DNA of 64,000 bases from Marinomonas profundimaris (GTDB lineage Bacteria; Pseudomonadota; Gammaproteobacteria; Pseudomonadales; Marinomonadaceae), in contig NZ_AYOZ01000034.1 in NCBI RefSeq assembly GCF_000508165.1, positions 62,001 through 126,000 on the forward strand, written 5' to 3'. Below, piece by piece: positions 1 to 8,812 of this stretch. Position 1 is the first letter of the stretch. Each line of letters starts with the position of its first letter. The notes beneath the pieces are model-generated. The model saw only the letters and a list, made by a program, of their open reading frames with translations, had not been told where the DNA came from and ran no database searches. The translations under genes were made by a program, and so were the position numbers.

Positions 1-1
1 A

Positions 2-706
2 ACGCTGTCAGAAAATGGCGCGTTGGTTTTGCCAAATTTTCTGAATGGAGAAACCATTCAAGCCATTATTCAAGAAGGGGAAGCCAAGAAAAATCTCGCT
101 TGGTTTACCCAATCGACCCATAACGTTTACTTAACCCATGTCGACAACAATTACGACACTGAACACGCGAGAAACAAACAAGTCAGTTCGTCTAAAGGCT
201 GCATTACCGATGATCAAATCGACCCAACATCGCCGCTGAGACAGCTTTATGATGCGCCTTTGTTTCGGGCGTTTCTCGCCAGTGTATTGGACGAAACGGC
301 GCTTTATAACTACGCAGATAACCTCTCGTCTATCAACTTACACTACGCCAGCGAAGGACAAGAACTCGGCTGGCATTTCGACAATTCGTCTTTTGCCATT
401 ACCTTGTTAATTCAAAAGCCGGAGTCTGGCGGTGTGTTTGAATACATTGAAAACATGCGTGACGCCGACGCGGGTGAAATGAATTACAGCGGCGTGAGTG
501 AGGTGCTTGCGGGACAGAAAAAAGTCAAGAAATTGGCGATCGAACCCGGCGCTTTGGTGCTTTTTCGTGGTCGAAATGCCATTCACCGAGTCACGCCAAC
601 ACAAGGCAAGATCACTCGCATGTTGGCCGTGCTGGCGTACAACTCACAACCGCATATAGCTCTCTCTGAAGCGGCCAGCAAAACCTTTTACGGTCGAGTA
701 AAATAG
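2..706 (+). CDS. 2OG-Fe(II) oxygenase family protein, 5' end outside window
   Basis: Probable iron and 2-oxoglutarate dependent oxygenase; the substrate cannot be told. The frame is open to the left edge and no convincing start is visible (a TTG lies at 23), so the N-terminus is probably cut off. Counting from that TTG, the iron triad is readable: H118 and D120 in GWHFDNSSF, H188 in AIHRVTP, and R199 in ITRML as the likely 2OG ligand. Related sequences include carrier-free amino acid halogenases, in which as I recall the acidic ligand is replaced by Gly. Here Asp is kept, which argues for hydroxylation or oxidation rather than halogenation. It stands alone; the next gene is convergent. Confidence 0.8.
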   Translation, partial: TLSENGALVLPNFLNGETIQAIIQEGEAKKNLAWFTQSTHNVYLTHVDNNYDTEHARNKQVSSSKGCITDDQIDPTSPLRQLYDAPLFRAFLASVLDETALYNYADNLSSINLHYASEGQELGWHFDNSSFAITLLIQKPESGGVFEYIENMRDADAGEMNYSGVSEVLAGQKKVKKLAIEPGALVLFRGRNAIHRVTPTQGKITRMLAVLAYNSQPHIALSEAASKTFYGRVK

Positions 707-830
707 CCGCAATATTTCACAATAAACGCTCATCAAAAGCGCTCATTTCTATTTTTATGTGTAAAAAAAAGCCCTGCACGTAACACGTGTAGAGCCTTTG
801 TTTTATTTATACACCAAGCGGCTTAATGGC

Positions 831-1505
831 TTACGCGTTTAACTGCTTAACCATGGCTTCGGCTACAGCGTGTGCGCTCGCCGGATTTTGACCTGTGATC
901 AAACGACCGTCTTCAATGATGAAAACATTCCAAGGTTTTACCTTGCTGTAACGGGCGGCTTTGCGCGCTAAAGATTCTTCTAGTAAAAATGGAATATCAA
1001 CAATGGTGCCGTAGTCGATTTCTTCTTCACGTGTAAAACCCGTCACCGATTTATCGGCAATTAACGCTTCTCCAGTGCTCAGAGTAATCGGCAATAACGC
1101 AGCAGGTCCGTGGCATACCGCACCGATAATACCACCCGCTTCGTAATGCGCTGCGCTCAATGTGGCGAAGTCTTCATTGCTCGCTAAATCTGTCAATAAA
1201 CCAAAGCCGCCAGGGTAAAAAACAGCGTCGTAATCGGCGATTTTAACGTGTGAAACAGGCAGTGAATTGTTCACGCGATTTTGAAAGTTTTCATCGGCTA
1301 ACACAGCTTGATTAACGTCGTCATTTTCAATATCCGTTCCGTAAATAGGAACCTTGCCGCCATGAATGGAAGCGATATCGTAATCAATACCGTTTTGCGT
1401 AAACACATGCAAAGCGTGTGTAATTTCTGGTGAATAAGTGCCGTTGGCTTGGTCGGTCGTGCCAAGTGTGGCGTGATTGGTAACGGGAATCAGAATTTTT
1501 TTCAT
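831..1505 (-). CDS. DJ-1/PfpI family type 1 glutamine amidotransferase-like protein
   Basis: A 224-residue protein of the DJ-1/PfpI (Hsp31-like) superfamily. Members act as glyoxalase III, chaperones or deglycases; the exact activity here is unknown. It starts MKKILIPVTNH, and the nucleophile elbow GAVCHGPAA places the conserved cysteine near residue 131. The open frame extends upstream to 1757, but that extension runs through the divergent regulator and has no family similarity, so the ATG at 1505 is chosen. A divergent LysR gene lies 123 bp away, an arrangement that suggests local control by that regulator. Confidence 0.88.
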   Translation of the reverse strand: MKKILIPVTNHATLGTTDQANGTYSPEITHALHVFTQNGIDYDIASIHGGKVPIYGTDIENDDVNQAVLADENFQNRVNNSLPVSHVKIADYDAVFYPGGFGLLTDLASNEDFATLSAAHYEAGGIIGAVCHGPAALLPITLSTGEALIADKSVTGFTREEEIDYGTIVDIPFLLEESLARKAARYSKVKPWNVFIIEDGRLITGQNPASAHAVAEAMVKQLNA

Positions 1506-1603
1506 GGTGGGTCCTCTATGGTGTTTTGTTGTTACTGATGTTGCTGTTGATATTGTCATTGATGTAGTCACTATAGAATGTCCCTGATAATTTGATAATA
1601 TAC

Positions 1604-1618
1604 TGTTTCGTGGAAACA
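1604..1618. promoter_or_regulatory. Inverted repeat TGTTTC-GTG-GAAACA, possible LysR operator
   Basis: A perfect 6+6 bp inverted repeat with a 3-bp spacer sits 10 bp before the LysR start, between the divergent LysR and DJ-1/PfpI genes. It fits the T-N11-A type half-site layout used by LysR regulators. An AT-rich stretch with TATACT-like sequence lies just left of it. The assignment as operator is inference from position and symmetry only. Confidence 0.4.
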
Positions 1619-1628
1619 CTATTGCTAT

Positions 1629-2555
1629 ATGGCAACAATGGAGAACGCAGTGGACAGTTTTGAGGGGATTATTGAATTTGTTGCCGTGGCAGAACGACGA
1701 GGTTTTTCCGCCGCCGCCAAGCAATTGGGTTGCAGCACGAGTAATGTCAGTCGACAAATCGCCAGACTAGAAGAACGACTTGGTTGCGCCCTACTGTCTC
1801 GCACCACGCGTTTGGTGAGCTTGACGGACAACGGCACGGTCTATTATCAGCAGGCGAAAGATTTACTGATTGGATTACAACAAGCCAATGAGCAAGTGAA
1901 CCAACAGCAAATCAAGCTGACAGGCACGTTACGAGTCAGCGCGGCTGGCGGCTTTGCGGAACACTTTATTGCACCCGCCTTAGTGTTGTTTGCTCAGAAT
2001 CACCCAGAACTCACCATAGACATGGACTTCAACAGTCGCATGGTGAACTTTGTGGAAGACGACTTGGATTTTGTGATTCGTTATGGCGAGCTAACGGATT
2101 CCAACTTGATCGCTCGTAAGCTGGTAAATCGCCCTTTGATGGCGGTGGCGACCAAAGCGTATTTACAACAACACGGCGAGCCCAAACACCCGAGCCATTT
2201 GAAAAGCCATAGCTGCATTGTCTCGAACAATGACGTGTGGAAGTTCGACCATGAAAATGGCCCAGAAAGCATCAAAGTAAAAGGCCGTTGGCGCAGCAAC
2301 AACGCCAATTCCGTATTAGATGCGTGTCTGCGCGGCTTGGGCATTGCCTACATGCCGCAAAGTACCTTTCAATCTGCAGTTGCCGATGGTCGTCTAGTGC
2401 CGGTGCTAGAACCTTATTGGGGAAAAGGCACCAGCAGTTGGATTGTGTATAAAAATAAGCGTTTCATGCCATTGCGCGCTCGACTCGCCATTGATTTTCT
2501 CATTCAACATTTCGCCAATTGGGAAGAACGAGAAACCACCCACCCATTACCCTAA
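1629..2555 (+). CDS. LysR family transcriptional regulator
   Basis: DNA-binding regulator of about 308 residues. The N-terminal winged helix-turn-helix is clear (FSAAAKQLGCSTSNVSRQIA followed by LEERLGCALLSRTTR), then a linker helix and a LysR substrate-binding domain from about residue 95 to 300. Starts at 1629, 1638 (MENAVDS) or a GTG near 1650 are all in frame; the first is kept but is not certain. Divergent from the DJ-1/PfpI gene, which is the obvious target. The effector is unknown. Confidence 0.88.
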   Translation: MATMENAVDSFEGIIEFVAVAERRGFSAAAKQLGCSTSNVSRQIARLEERLGCALLSRTTRLVSLTDNGTVYYQQAKDLLIGLQQANEQVNQQQIKLTGTLRVSAAGGFAEHFIAPALVLFAQNHPELTIDMDFNSRMVNFVEDDLDFVIRYGELTDSNLIARKLVNRPLMAVATKAYLQQHGEPKHPSHLKSHSCIVSNNDVWKFDHENGPESIKVKGRWRSNNANSVLDACLRGLGIAYMPQSTFQSAVADGRLVPVLEPYWGKGTSSWIVYKNKRFMPLRARLAIDFLIQHFANWEERETTHPLP

Positions 2556-2641
2556 TGTGCAAATACCTGACACCACGTTGCAATTTCGCTATTAGCCCAA
2601 ATTATAGACAGCTTGCTGTTTCACTAAGGGTTAAGTTATCC

Positions 2642-3742
2642 ATGTTTATCATTAAATTGATCTTGTCTCTCCTTGTTCTGTTTGGCATTGCCATTTATGT
2701 CATCAATTTGACTCTCGTTGCCAAACCTGGCGCGGTCGCTGGCATTGAATCGACGCATTACCAAGGAAACAAGTTTCGTAATGCGGCGCCCCGAACACCA
2801 ATGCCTTTTTCAGAAACAGCGGCGTTGTGGTTGCGTTTTTTTACGGAGAAAAAAGTGGGCACCACGCCAGATATCACCATTCCGGTTCAGCCCATTAGCC
2901 AAGCCGATTTGAACGCGCTGAGTAACGACACCCTGCACGTGGTGAAGCTCGGCCATTCCTCTATTTTGCTGAAAGTGTACGGCGAATATTGGCTGATCGA
3001 TCCAGTGTTTTCTGATCGCGCTTCGCCCTTCAATTTTATGGGACCACAACGCTTCCACCAGCCACCGATTTCCTTAGACGAGTTACCACCAATCGATAAA
3101 GTACTGATTTCACACAATCACTACGACCATTTAGACAAAGCCAGCGTCATAGTATTATTAGGCAAAACTAAGCAATTTTTTGTGCCAACAGGCGTAGATG
3201 GTGATCTCATTTCATGGGGCGTAGAACCGGGTAAAATCACCACGTTCGATTGGTGGCAAGAAGAAGAAACCAGCCAAGGCACAGTGGCGTTCACACCGAC
3301 ACAGCATTTCTCAGGCCGTGGCATGGGCGATGGCAATTCAACTTTATGGGGTTCTTGGGTTATTAAAACACCGCAGCAAAGCCTCTATTTTAGTGGCGAC
3401 TCAGGTTACTTTTCAGGCTTTAAAGAGATTGGGGACAAGTACGGGCCATTTGATCTCACCATGATAGAAACCGGTGCATACGACAAGGATTGGGCCGACA
3501 TTCACATGACGCCAGAGCAAAGCGTTCAAGCCCATATCGACTTGCAGGGAAAAACCATGATGCCAATTCACAACGGCACATTTGATCTCGCTTTCCACAC
3601 GTGGCACGACCCGTTTGATCGGGTGGTTGCTGAATCAGAACGCCGCAATGTCGCCTTGAGCACGCCAGAATTTGGGCAGATTTTTAACATTAACGCTCTT
3701 CCACCGCTGACCCCCTGGTGGAAAAAAAGCGTCACAGAATAA
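2642..3742 (+). CDS. MBL fold metallo-hydrolase, NAPE-PLD-like, membrane anchored
   Basis: Metallo-beta-lactamase fold hydrolase of 366 residues. Residues 1-22 (MFIIKLILSLLVLFGIAIYV) form a membrane anchor, so the active domain is probably periplasmic. The metal motif SHNHYDHLD lies at about 157-165, with further ligands in TPTQHFSGRG, FSGDSGYFSGF and MPIHNGTFDLAF, as in the NAPE-PLD/RomA-like branch. The longer open frame from 2519 overlaps the LysR gene and lacks family sequence, so the ATG at 2642 is chosen. The substrate is unknown; a phosphodiester is possible by family. Confidence 0.85.
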   Translation: MFIIKLILSLLVLFGIAIYVINLTLVAKPGAVAGIESTHYQGNKFRNAAPRTPMPFSETAALWLRFFTEKKVGTTPDITIPVQPISQADLNALSNDTLHVVKLGHSSILLKVYGEYWLIDPVFSDRASPFNFMGPQRFHQPPISLDELPPIDKVLISHNHYDHLDKASVIVLLGKTKQFFVPTGVDGDLISWGVEPGKITTFDWWQEEETSQGTVAFTPTQHFSGRGMGDGNSTLWGSWVIKTPQQSLYFSGDSGYFSGFKEIGDKYGPFDLTMIETGAYDKDWADIHMTPEQSVQAHIDLQGKTMMPIHNGTFDLAFHTWHDPFDRVVAESERRNVALSTPEFGQIFNINALPPLTPWWKKSVTE

Positions 3743-3788
3743 CGCCTTAACAATGAAGTCCGCGTTAACTCAGAATGGGAAATTGGTT

Positions 3789-4262
3789 TTACGGCTTTTT
3801 GTATTTCATTACGTGCTGCGGGCCGGAAGGGCCGCCGTGATATAGCGTATTGGTGTCTTGAAAACCGCTTTTTAAATAGAGGTTTTTGGCTGGGTCGTTT
3901 TTGGCGTTGACTGTTAAAAAGACACCGCTGTGATTGGGGAAAGTCGCCGTTAGGTAATCCGGCAAAAGGTGAAGCGCTTGCTTGGCGTAGCCTTTCCCTT
4001 GGTGATGTTTGTCGATGAAAAATTTACGAAGCCCAAGGCTATGTGGTGTGGCAAAGTCATTGGTTTGCTCATAAACGGTATCGATCAAGAAAAAGCCGAC
4101 CACTTGATGGTCGTCAGCCAGAATCACATGCGGCCGAATTTGCGCATTGACAATTGCCAGTATGTCATCGATAGAACCCACGAATTGTCGCTGATCCTCT
4201 CCCACGCCAAGTGCAATAACGTCACCCACATGCTGAGATGTCATTTTTTCTATTGCGATCAC
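3789..4262 (-). CDS. GNAT family N-acetyltransferase
   Basis: Acetyl-CoA dependent acetyltransferase of about 157 residues. Central strands with HSLGLRKFFIDKHHQGKGYAK carry the acyl-CoA binding loop (Q/R-x-x-G-x-G/A type, here HQGKGYA), and the C-terminal part NLYLKSGFQDT is typical of the family. An ATG lies at 4280, but a strong AGGAGG sits inside that extension, four bases before an in-frame GTG at 4262, so GTG at 4262 is preferred. The acceptor substrate is unknown. Confidence 0.8.
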   Translation of the reverse strand: MIAIEKMTSQHVGDVIALGVGEDQRQFVGSIDDILAIVNAQIRPHVILADDHQVVGFFLIDTVYEQTNDFATPHSLGLRKFFIDKHHQGKGYAKQALHLLPDYLTATFPNHSGVFLTVNAKNDPAKNLYLKSGFQDTNTLYHGGPSGPQHVMKYKKP

Positions 4263-4361
4263 GGTGCCTCCTATCAACATAAAATCCAGTTACGTTTCCA
4301 AATGACCTATTAATAAAATATCCGAGCGCATTTTTCTACCCTTTCTCCTTAAAAGTGATCC

Positions 4362-4392
4362 GTAAATAAAAGGCCCCGAAGGTGGGGCCTTT
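4362..4392 (-). terminator. Rho-independent terminator of the VOC gene
   Basis: Arms AAAGGCCCC (4369-4377) and GGGGCCTTT (4384-4392) form a 9-bp GC-rich stem with a 6-base loop. On the minus strand it is followed by TTTTATTT. It lies just after the stop of the VOC protein gene. Confidence 0.8.
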
Positions 4393-4397
4393 ACACC

Positions 4398-4766
4398 TCA
4401 AGCAGAAACAGCAATACCAAAGCACAGTTTATTGTTATCCAAATCCCTGACATAAGCGGAGAAATAAGGCCCGCGCGGGTTTGGTTTTCCCTCGCAACGC
4501 CCTCCCAATTCAATCGCTTTTTTATGCAAACGCGTTACCTCGTCCATGGAATCGACACCAAAACCAAGCATGGTGCCATTGCCATTCGTGGCAGGTTCTT
4601 CATCAAAGGGAATCGCCACAGCAAAAGCCGTCTCTGCATTTTGCCAATAGGTCATTCTTTCCGTCGCGAACGTTCGAGTAAAACCCGTTTCTGCAAACAA
4701 CGCATCGTAGAATGTAACAGACGCCGACATATCATTTGTGCCAAGCACGAAGTAGTTCATTTTCAT
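4398..4766 (-). CDS. VOC family (glyoxalase/bleomycin resistance-like) protein
   Basis: A 122-residue single-unit vicinal oxygen chelate protein: MKMNYFVLGTNDMSASVTFYDALF opens the first beta-alpha-beta unit, and SAYVRDLDNNKLCFGI closes the second with the usual DxDGNxL-like turn. Substrate unknown; such proteins range from lyases to binding proteins. It ends at a clear terminator, and the GFA protein gene upstream is on the same strand about 65 bp away, so the two may be cotranscribed. Confidence 0.82.
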   Translation of the reverse strand: MKMNYFVLGTNDMSASVTFYDALFAETGFTRTFATERMTYWQNAETAFAVAIPFDEEPATNGNGTMLGFGVDSMDEVTRLHKKAIELGGRCEGKPNPRGPYFSAYVRDLDNNKLCFGIAVSA

Positions 4767-4832
4767 TATTAAGGTTTCCTAATTTATACGAAGAAGTGGA
4801 AAATCAATCATCAGAAATAACGATCAGAAAGA

Positions 4833-5267
4833 TCACTCAGTAGCCGTCGAGCTCACCGCAGAGGCAAAATACGCCATAATTTCCGCTCTGGTCATTTCGT
4901 TCGTTTTATTCGAAAAACAATAATAATCGGGACGTTGATCACTAAAATATTGCATGTCCATTTCAATACCATCGAGGCCTGAAAAGATCCCTACTGACAT
5001 GTTATAAGCGCCGCTTTCTTTCAGCTTATAAAATAAATGCGTGCCACACTCGGCACAAAAGCTCCGCGACGCCCATGCCGAAGAGTCATACTCTTTGATG
5101 TGATCTTGGCCTTCAATCAATACATCAGTTCCACATTGAACCGCAAAGAAAGGCGCGCCGCCCCACCCGCGACAAGAATCGCAGTGGCAAACGGTAAATT
5201 TAGGATTAATCTGATTGGCCGCGATGGTCACCGCGCCACATAAACACTGTGCTTTTGCTTTTAGCAT
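4833..5267 (-). CDS. GFA family protein (Gfa-like, zinc-binding)
   Basis: 144 residues beginning MLKAKAQCLCGAVTI. Cysteine pairs CLCG, CHCDSC and CAECGTHLFY are the zinc-binding pattern of the glutathione-dependent formaldehyde-activating enzyme (GFA/DUF636) fold. The family name comes from one member and most relatives have no proven activity. The start at 5267 follows a GGAGCAG ribosome site; a 15-codon upstream extension is not family-like. It is not next to the formaldehyde genes at the far end of the window. Confidence 0.82.
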   Translation of the reverse strand: MLKAKAQCLCGAVTIAANQINPKFTVCHCDSCRGWGGAPFFAVQCGTDVLIEGQDHIKEYDSSAWASRSFCAECGTHLFYKLKESGAYNMSVGIFSGLDGIEMDMQYFSDQRPDYYCFSNKTNEMTRAEIMAYFASAVSSTATE

Positions 5268-5381
5268 TAGGCTGCTCCTTAGAAATTGAAGGCTTTTGAA
5301 TGAACCTCTCAATGCATTCTATGAGCACCTAATGACAGCCCTATGTCAGGGGTTAGAGCTTATTTATAAGAAAAATAAAAG

Positions 5382-6077
5382 TCATTTACCATATCGACAA
5401 AAATAGTCTTCTAACGTCATATCGTGAGGCGTGAATGTGTTGGAGCGCAAATCGAGGTTTTGTATTCTGTCCAAACGAAAGTTTCTAAAATCTTGTCGTA
5501 AACGACACCAAGCAACCAGCATCCAACCGTTCCTCGTGTTTAATAAAGCAAACGGCTCAATCTGCCTTTTCGTCAGTCGATTGGCTTCATCCATATAGCC
5601 GATATCGGTGAGAAAGAAATTCGTTAATGCACATTGTAGCGTCGATAAATGATCGCTGTTTTTCTCTTGCGTCTTCATTTGGCTGAATTGCGTTCGTTCC
5701 GAGAGAAAATTCACCTTCGCCTTATTCTCACTGTTCAGCGACGACTTAATCTTATCAATGGCATTGGAGTATTCTTTTACCAGTGACGAATCCTTATTAT
5801 TGAGCACCAACTGCTCCACCATCACCAAGGCATTCGCTTCGTTTTCAGTAAACATTATTGGCGGCAAACGATAGCCTTCGACCATGCGATAGCCTTTGCC
5901 CTCTTCCGTGTAAATCGGAATGCCTGAACTTTCCAACGCGCGAATGTCTCGGTAAATCGTCCTGACACTGACAGAAAAGCGAGCGGCCAATTCCGTCGCC
6001 GTCACCAAGGATCTTGCTTGTAATTGCGTCGTAATCGCCGTTAACCGCGAGAGCCGTTTTACATTGCCGTCACTCAA
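5382..6077 (-). CDS. YafY-type HTH regulator with WYL-like domain
   Basis: A 231-residue regulator. An HTH_11 helix-turn-helix occupies residues 8-60 (ATELAARFSVSVRTIYRDIRALESSGIPIYTEEGKGYRM), and the C-terminal half (GWMLVAWCRLRQDFRNFRLDRIQNL) is a WYL-like ligand-sensing domain. Such proteins often sit next to VOC or GFA genes, as here, and may control them. The ligand is unknown. Confidence 0.85.
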   Translation of the reverse strand: MSDGNVKRLSRLTAITTQLQARSLVTATELAARFSVSVRTIYRDIRALESSGIPIYTEEGKGYRMVEGYRLPPIMFTENEANALVMVEQLVLNNKDSSLVKEYSNAIDKIKSSLNSENKAKVNFLSERTQFSQMKTQEKNSDHLSTLQCALTNFFLTDIGYMDEANRLTKRQIEPFALLNTRNGWMLVAWCRLRQDFRNFRLDRIQNLDLRSNTFTPHDMTLEDYFCRYGK

Positions 6078-6124
6078 AGCGCTTCCCCCTATATAAAGCC
6101 CAAAAAATCACCTTCCCACAAACC

Positions 6125-6162
6125 AAAAAAAATGCCGTTAAGATTGTCATCTTAACGGCATT
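6125..6162 (-). terminator. Terminator of glycyl-tRNA synthetase gene
   Basis: A perfect 13-bp stem (AATGCCGTTAAGA at 6131-6143 and its complement at 6150-6162) with a 6-base loop, followed on the minus strand by six T. It lies 28 bp after the glyQS stop and separates that gene from the YafY-type regulator. Confidence 0.88.
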
Positions 6163-6189
6163 TGATATTCGCTTTATGAACCGACTACT

Positions 6190-7566
6190 TTAGTCTTGGT
6201 TGATAAAGTAGTTGATCACGTAAGCTGGAAGGTCCGCTGCGTTCACAACGATTTGTTCCATTGTGTCACGGTCACGAACGGTGACTGGTGCGCCTTCTTT
6301 TTCGATTGAATCGAAATCGACAGTCACACATATAGGTGTGCCGACTTCGTCATGACGACGGTAACCTTTACCTACGTTACCGGTGTTTTCATAAAGAATA
6401 CGACCCAAGCCCAGTTTTTGAAGCTTGTTTTTCAATTCTTTCGCTAACGCAACGATCTCTGGCTTGTTCTTTTTAAGCGGCATGATAGCGACTTTGATCG
6501 GCGCTAGATGTGGCTTAAATTTAAGCACGGTACGAGTCGAACCGTTTGGCAGCTCTTCTTCTGTGTAGGCTTCTGTCATTACAGCAAGCAAACCACGGTC
6601 TAGACCAGCAGAAGGTTCGATACAGAAAGGGATTTCCCACTTGTTCGCTTCAAGGTCACGGATCGCCAATTTGGCCGTAGAATGTTCGTTCTTTTTCACT
6701 TTCGCGGTGATGTCGAATTCGTCTTGCGCCTTGGTGTGAGAACCCAAATCGTAGTCGGTACGGTTGGCGACGCCTTCTAGCTCTTCAAAACCATGTGGAA
6801 ACTTGTACAAGATATCCACAGTCGATTTTGAATAATGCGACAGGTCGTCGCCGGTGACGTATTCAAACTGGATGTTTTCTTCTGCTAGACCTTGATCCAA
6901 CCACCACTGTTTACGAGCGCCAACCCAGAATTCATGCCATTTTTCATCTTCGCCTGGCTTGCAGAAGAATTCCAATTCCATTTGTTCGAATTCACGAACA
7001 CGGAAGATGAAGTTACGCGGCGTAATTTCGTTACGGAAAGATTTACCAATTTGCGCAATACCGAAAGGCAAGGTGCGAGAAGTAGAATCCACGACGTTTT
7101 TGAAGTTAGTGAAAATACCTTGTGCGGTTTCTGGACGAAGGTACGTGTAAGAATCTTCGTTTACCATTGGGCCGACGTTGGTTTTAAACATCAAGTTGAA
7201 GTCACGAGGCTCTGTCACATTGGTCGAACCACAGTTATCACAGACTTTGATGTCTTTCATGTGGTCGGCGCGCAAACGAGATTTACATTCGTGGCAATCG
7301 ACCATTGGGTCTGTGAAGGTGTCTTCATGACCAGAGTATTTGTAAACGTGTTTGTTTTGGACAATCGCTGCATCCAACCCTTCTACGTCATCACGTTCGT
7401 AAACCATCGAACGCCACCACGCGGCTTTTAGGTTGTTTTTTAATTCAATACCTAGCGGACCGTAATCGTAAGCGCCTTGCATACCACCGTAGATTTCACT
7501 GCCTTGGAAAATAAATCCGCGACGTTTACATAGGGAGACGAGTTCATCCATTGTTTTAGCTGGCAT
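6190..7566 (-). CDS. glyQS: Glycine--tRNA ligase, single-chain (alpha2) type
   Basis: Charges tRNA-Gly with glycine in the cytoplasm. At 458 residues this is the homodimeric class II enzyme typical of Gram-positive bacteria, archaea and eukaryotes, not the GlyQ/GlyS alpha2beta2 form usual in gammaproteobacteria. Visible: [23 protein letters not shown] at the N-terminus, a zinc-like CxxC pair (DCHECKSRL and VCDNCGS), class II motif 2 ([24 protein letters not shown]), motif 3 ([12 protein letters not shown]) and a C-terminal anticodon domain ([11 protein letters not shown]). The ATG at 7566 follows AAGGTG; an upstream TTG at 7587 is rejected. Confidence 0.93.
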   Translation of the reverse strand: MPAKTMDELVSLCKRRGFIFQGSEIYGGMQGAYDYGPLGIELKNNLKAAWWRSMVYERDDVEGLDAAIVQNKHVYKYSGHEDTFTDPMVDCHECKSRLRADHMKDIKVCDNCGSTNVTEPRDFNLMFKTNVGPMVNEDSYTYLRPETAQGIFTNFKNVVDSTSRTLPFGIAQIGKSFRNEITPRNFIFRVREFEQMELEFFCKPGEDEKWHEFWVGARKQWWLDQGLAEENIQFEYVTGDDLSHYSKSTVDILYKFPHGFEELEGVANRTDYDLGSHTKAQDEFDITAKVKKNEHSTAKLAIRDLEANKWEIPFCIEPSAGLDRGLLAVMTEAYTEEELPNGSTRTVLKFKPHLAPIKVAIMPLKKNKPEIVALAKELKNKLQKLGLGRILYENTGNVGKGYRRHDEVGTPICVTVDFDSIEKEGAPVTVRDRDTMEQIVVNAADLPAYVINYFINQD

Positions 7567-7843
7567 TTCTAAACACACCTTAAGCAAAATTCATTAATAA
7601 GGACATAAAACCCATATGGCTTCATGTTCAAGCAATCGTTATAGCCGGACATTGTACTCTTTGCCCGTATTTCGCTCAATGGCGATTCACAGATCAAGCA
7701 CGACAAAAACTTTACACATTTATGCACAGAAATAGGACAAATTAAGGAACAGAGTTGCTGTTTTAAAGTCTATTTTGTTAGATAATTCGTTTGGCTTACA
7801 TAGTCTTTCTTCAAAGCGTTTTTTCATTATTACAGGTATAAGC

Positions 7844-8287
7844 ATGCTTTCTTATAAACCCGTTGTCTTTACATTAGCCATCTTGAGCATTCTTCCTCTT
7901 TTTTTTACGACTTACTTAAGCCTGACGCATAAAATGTTTCTGGATACATCCGGCATCACGCTGTTTGCGATGTATGGCGCTATTGTGCTGAGTTTTTTAT
8001 GCGGCGTGATCTGGGGGCAAGTCATTGAGCAACCAGAGAACAATAACGGAAAAAAACTTTTAATTTCCTCGTACCTTATTATGTCTGCCGCATGGATCGC
8101 CCTGCTTTTCAAAACGCCAGAGCTGTCTGTGGTGTTTCTATTGCTCGGTTTGATCACGATTTTTTGGGTAGAAGTGCATTGGTTAAAACCAGAGAATTCG
8201 GAAAAATCGTATCATTTTTCGCTGCACTTTTGCTTAACCTCCGTTGCCTCTATTTTGCATTTATTGGTGCTGTACCCAAGCTACTAG
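7844..8287 (+). CDS. DUF3429 family membrane protein
   Basis: A 147-residue inner-membrane protein with four or five hydrophobic segments (for example KPVVFTLAILSILPLFF, LFAMYGAIVLSFLCGVIWG, SSYLIMSAAWIALLF, LSVVFLLLGLITIFWVEVHWL, LHFCLTSVASILHLLVLY). Resembles DUF3429; no function known. The frame opens upstream at a TTG (7775), but the ATG at 7844 with a nearby AGGT is the likely start. The 277 bp upstream contain the glyQS promoter region and nothing else recognised. Confidence 0.7.
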   Translation: MLSYKPVVFTLAILSILPLFFTTYLSLTHKMFLDTSGITLFAMYGAIVLSFLCGVIWGQVIEQPENNNGKKLLISSYLIMSAAWIALLFKTPELSVVFLLLGLITIFWVEVHWLKPENSEKSYHFSLHFCLTSVASILHLLVLYPSY

Positions 8288-8377
8288 CAATACACACTGA
8301 TCTAACCTTCCGTTAACTGCGTATCACTCATAACTAACTTAACAATCAATACAACAATCAAAAATGAGTGATACACC

Positions 8378-8770
8378 ATGCTAACCATTTTCTACGATGG
8401 CCATTGCCCACTTTGCGCCGCTGAAATGAAAACACTGCAGTCCCTCGACACAAAAAACAGGCTGCGGTTAGAAGACATTCACGCCGATCACTTCCAACAA
8501 AACTACCCGTATATAGACCCTATTGAGGCGGATAAAATACTGCACGGCCAGCTCGCCGATGGCAAAATCATCACAGGGCTCGATGTCACTTGCTTAGCTT
8601 GGAAGCTGGTTGAAAAACACCAATGGATACAAATCCTGCGTTGGCCGATCATTCGTTTTATCGCGGATATTAGCTATCGTTTTTTTGCTCGATATCGCCA
8701 TCAAATATCCTCTTTTATTTCCAGAAAACCGCGCTGCGATGCATGCCAAAATAAAAAATGTGATCTATAG
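8378..8770 (+). CDS. DCC family thiol-disulfide oxidoreductase-like protein (DUF393)
   Basis: 130 residues with the family signature at the start: FYDGHCPLCAAEM, a thioredoxin-like CPxC pair. The second conserved part (HGQLADGKIITGLDVTCLAWKL) and the C-terminal CDACQNKKC cluster are present. Predicted thiol-disulfide oxidoreductase, partner unknown. The SDR gene starts 42 bp downstream on the same strand, so the two are probably one transcript. Confidence 0.85.
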   Translation: MLTIFYDGHCPLCAAEMKTLQSLDTKNRLRLEDIHADHFQQNYPYIDPIEADKILHGQLADGKIITGLDVTCLAWKLVEKHQWIQILRWPIIRFIADISYRFFARYRHQISSFISRKPRCDACQNKKCDL

Positions 8771-8812
8771 TACATTTGTTTTCATTCTCACCTTCGTTGA
8801 GGTTTTTTTTGT

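Noticed and set aside
6892..7431. Long plus-strand open frame inside the glycyl-tRNA synthetase gene
   Set aside because: It is antisense to a conserved gene and has no family similarity or ribosome site.
7567..7587. TTG start for glycyl-tRNA synthetase
   Set aside because: The ATG at 7566 has AAGGTG at a good distance and gives the conserved N-terminus.
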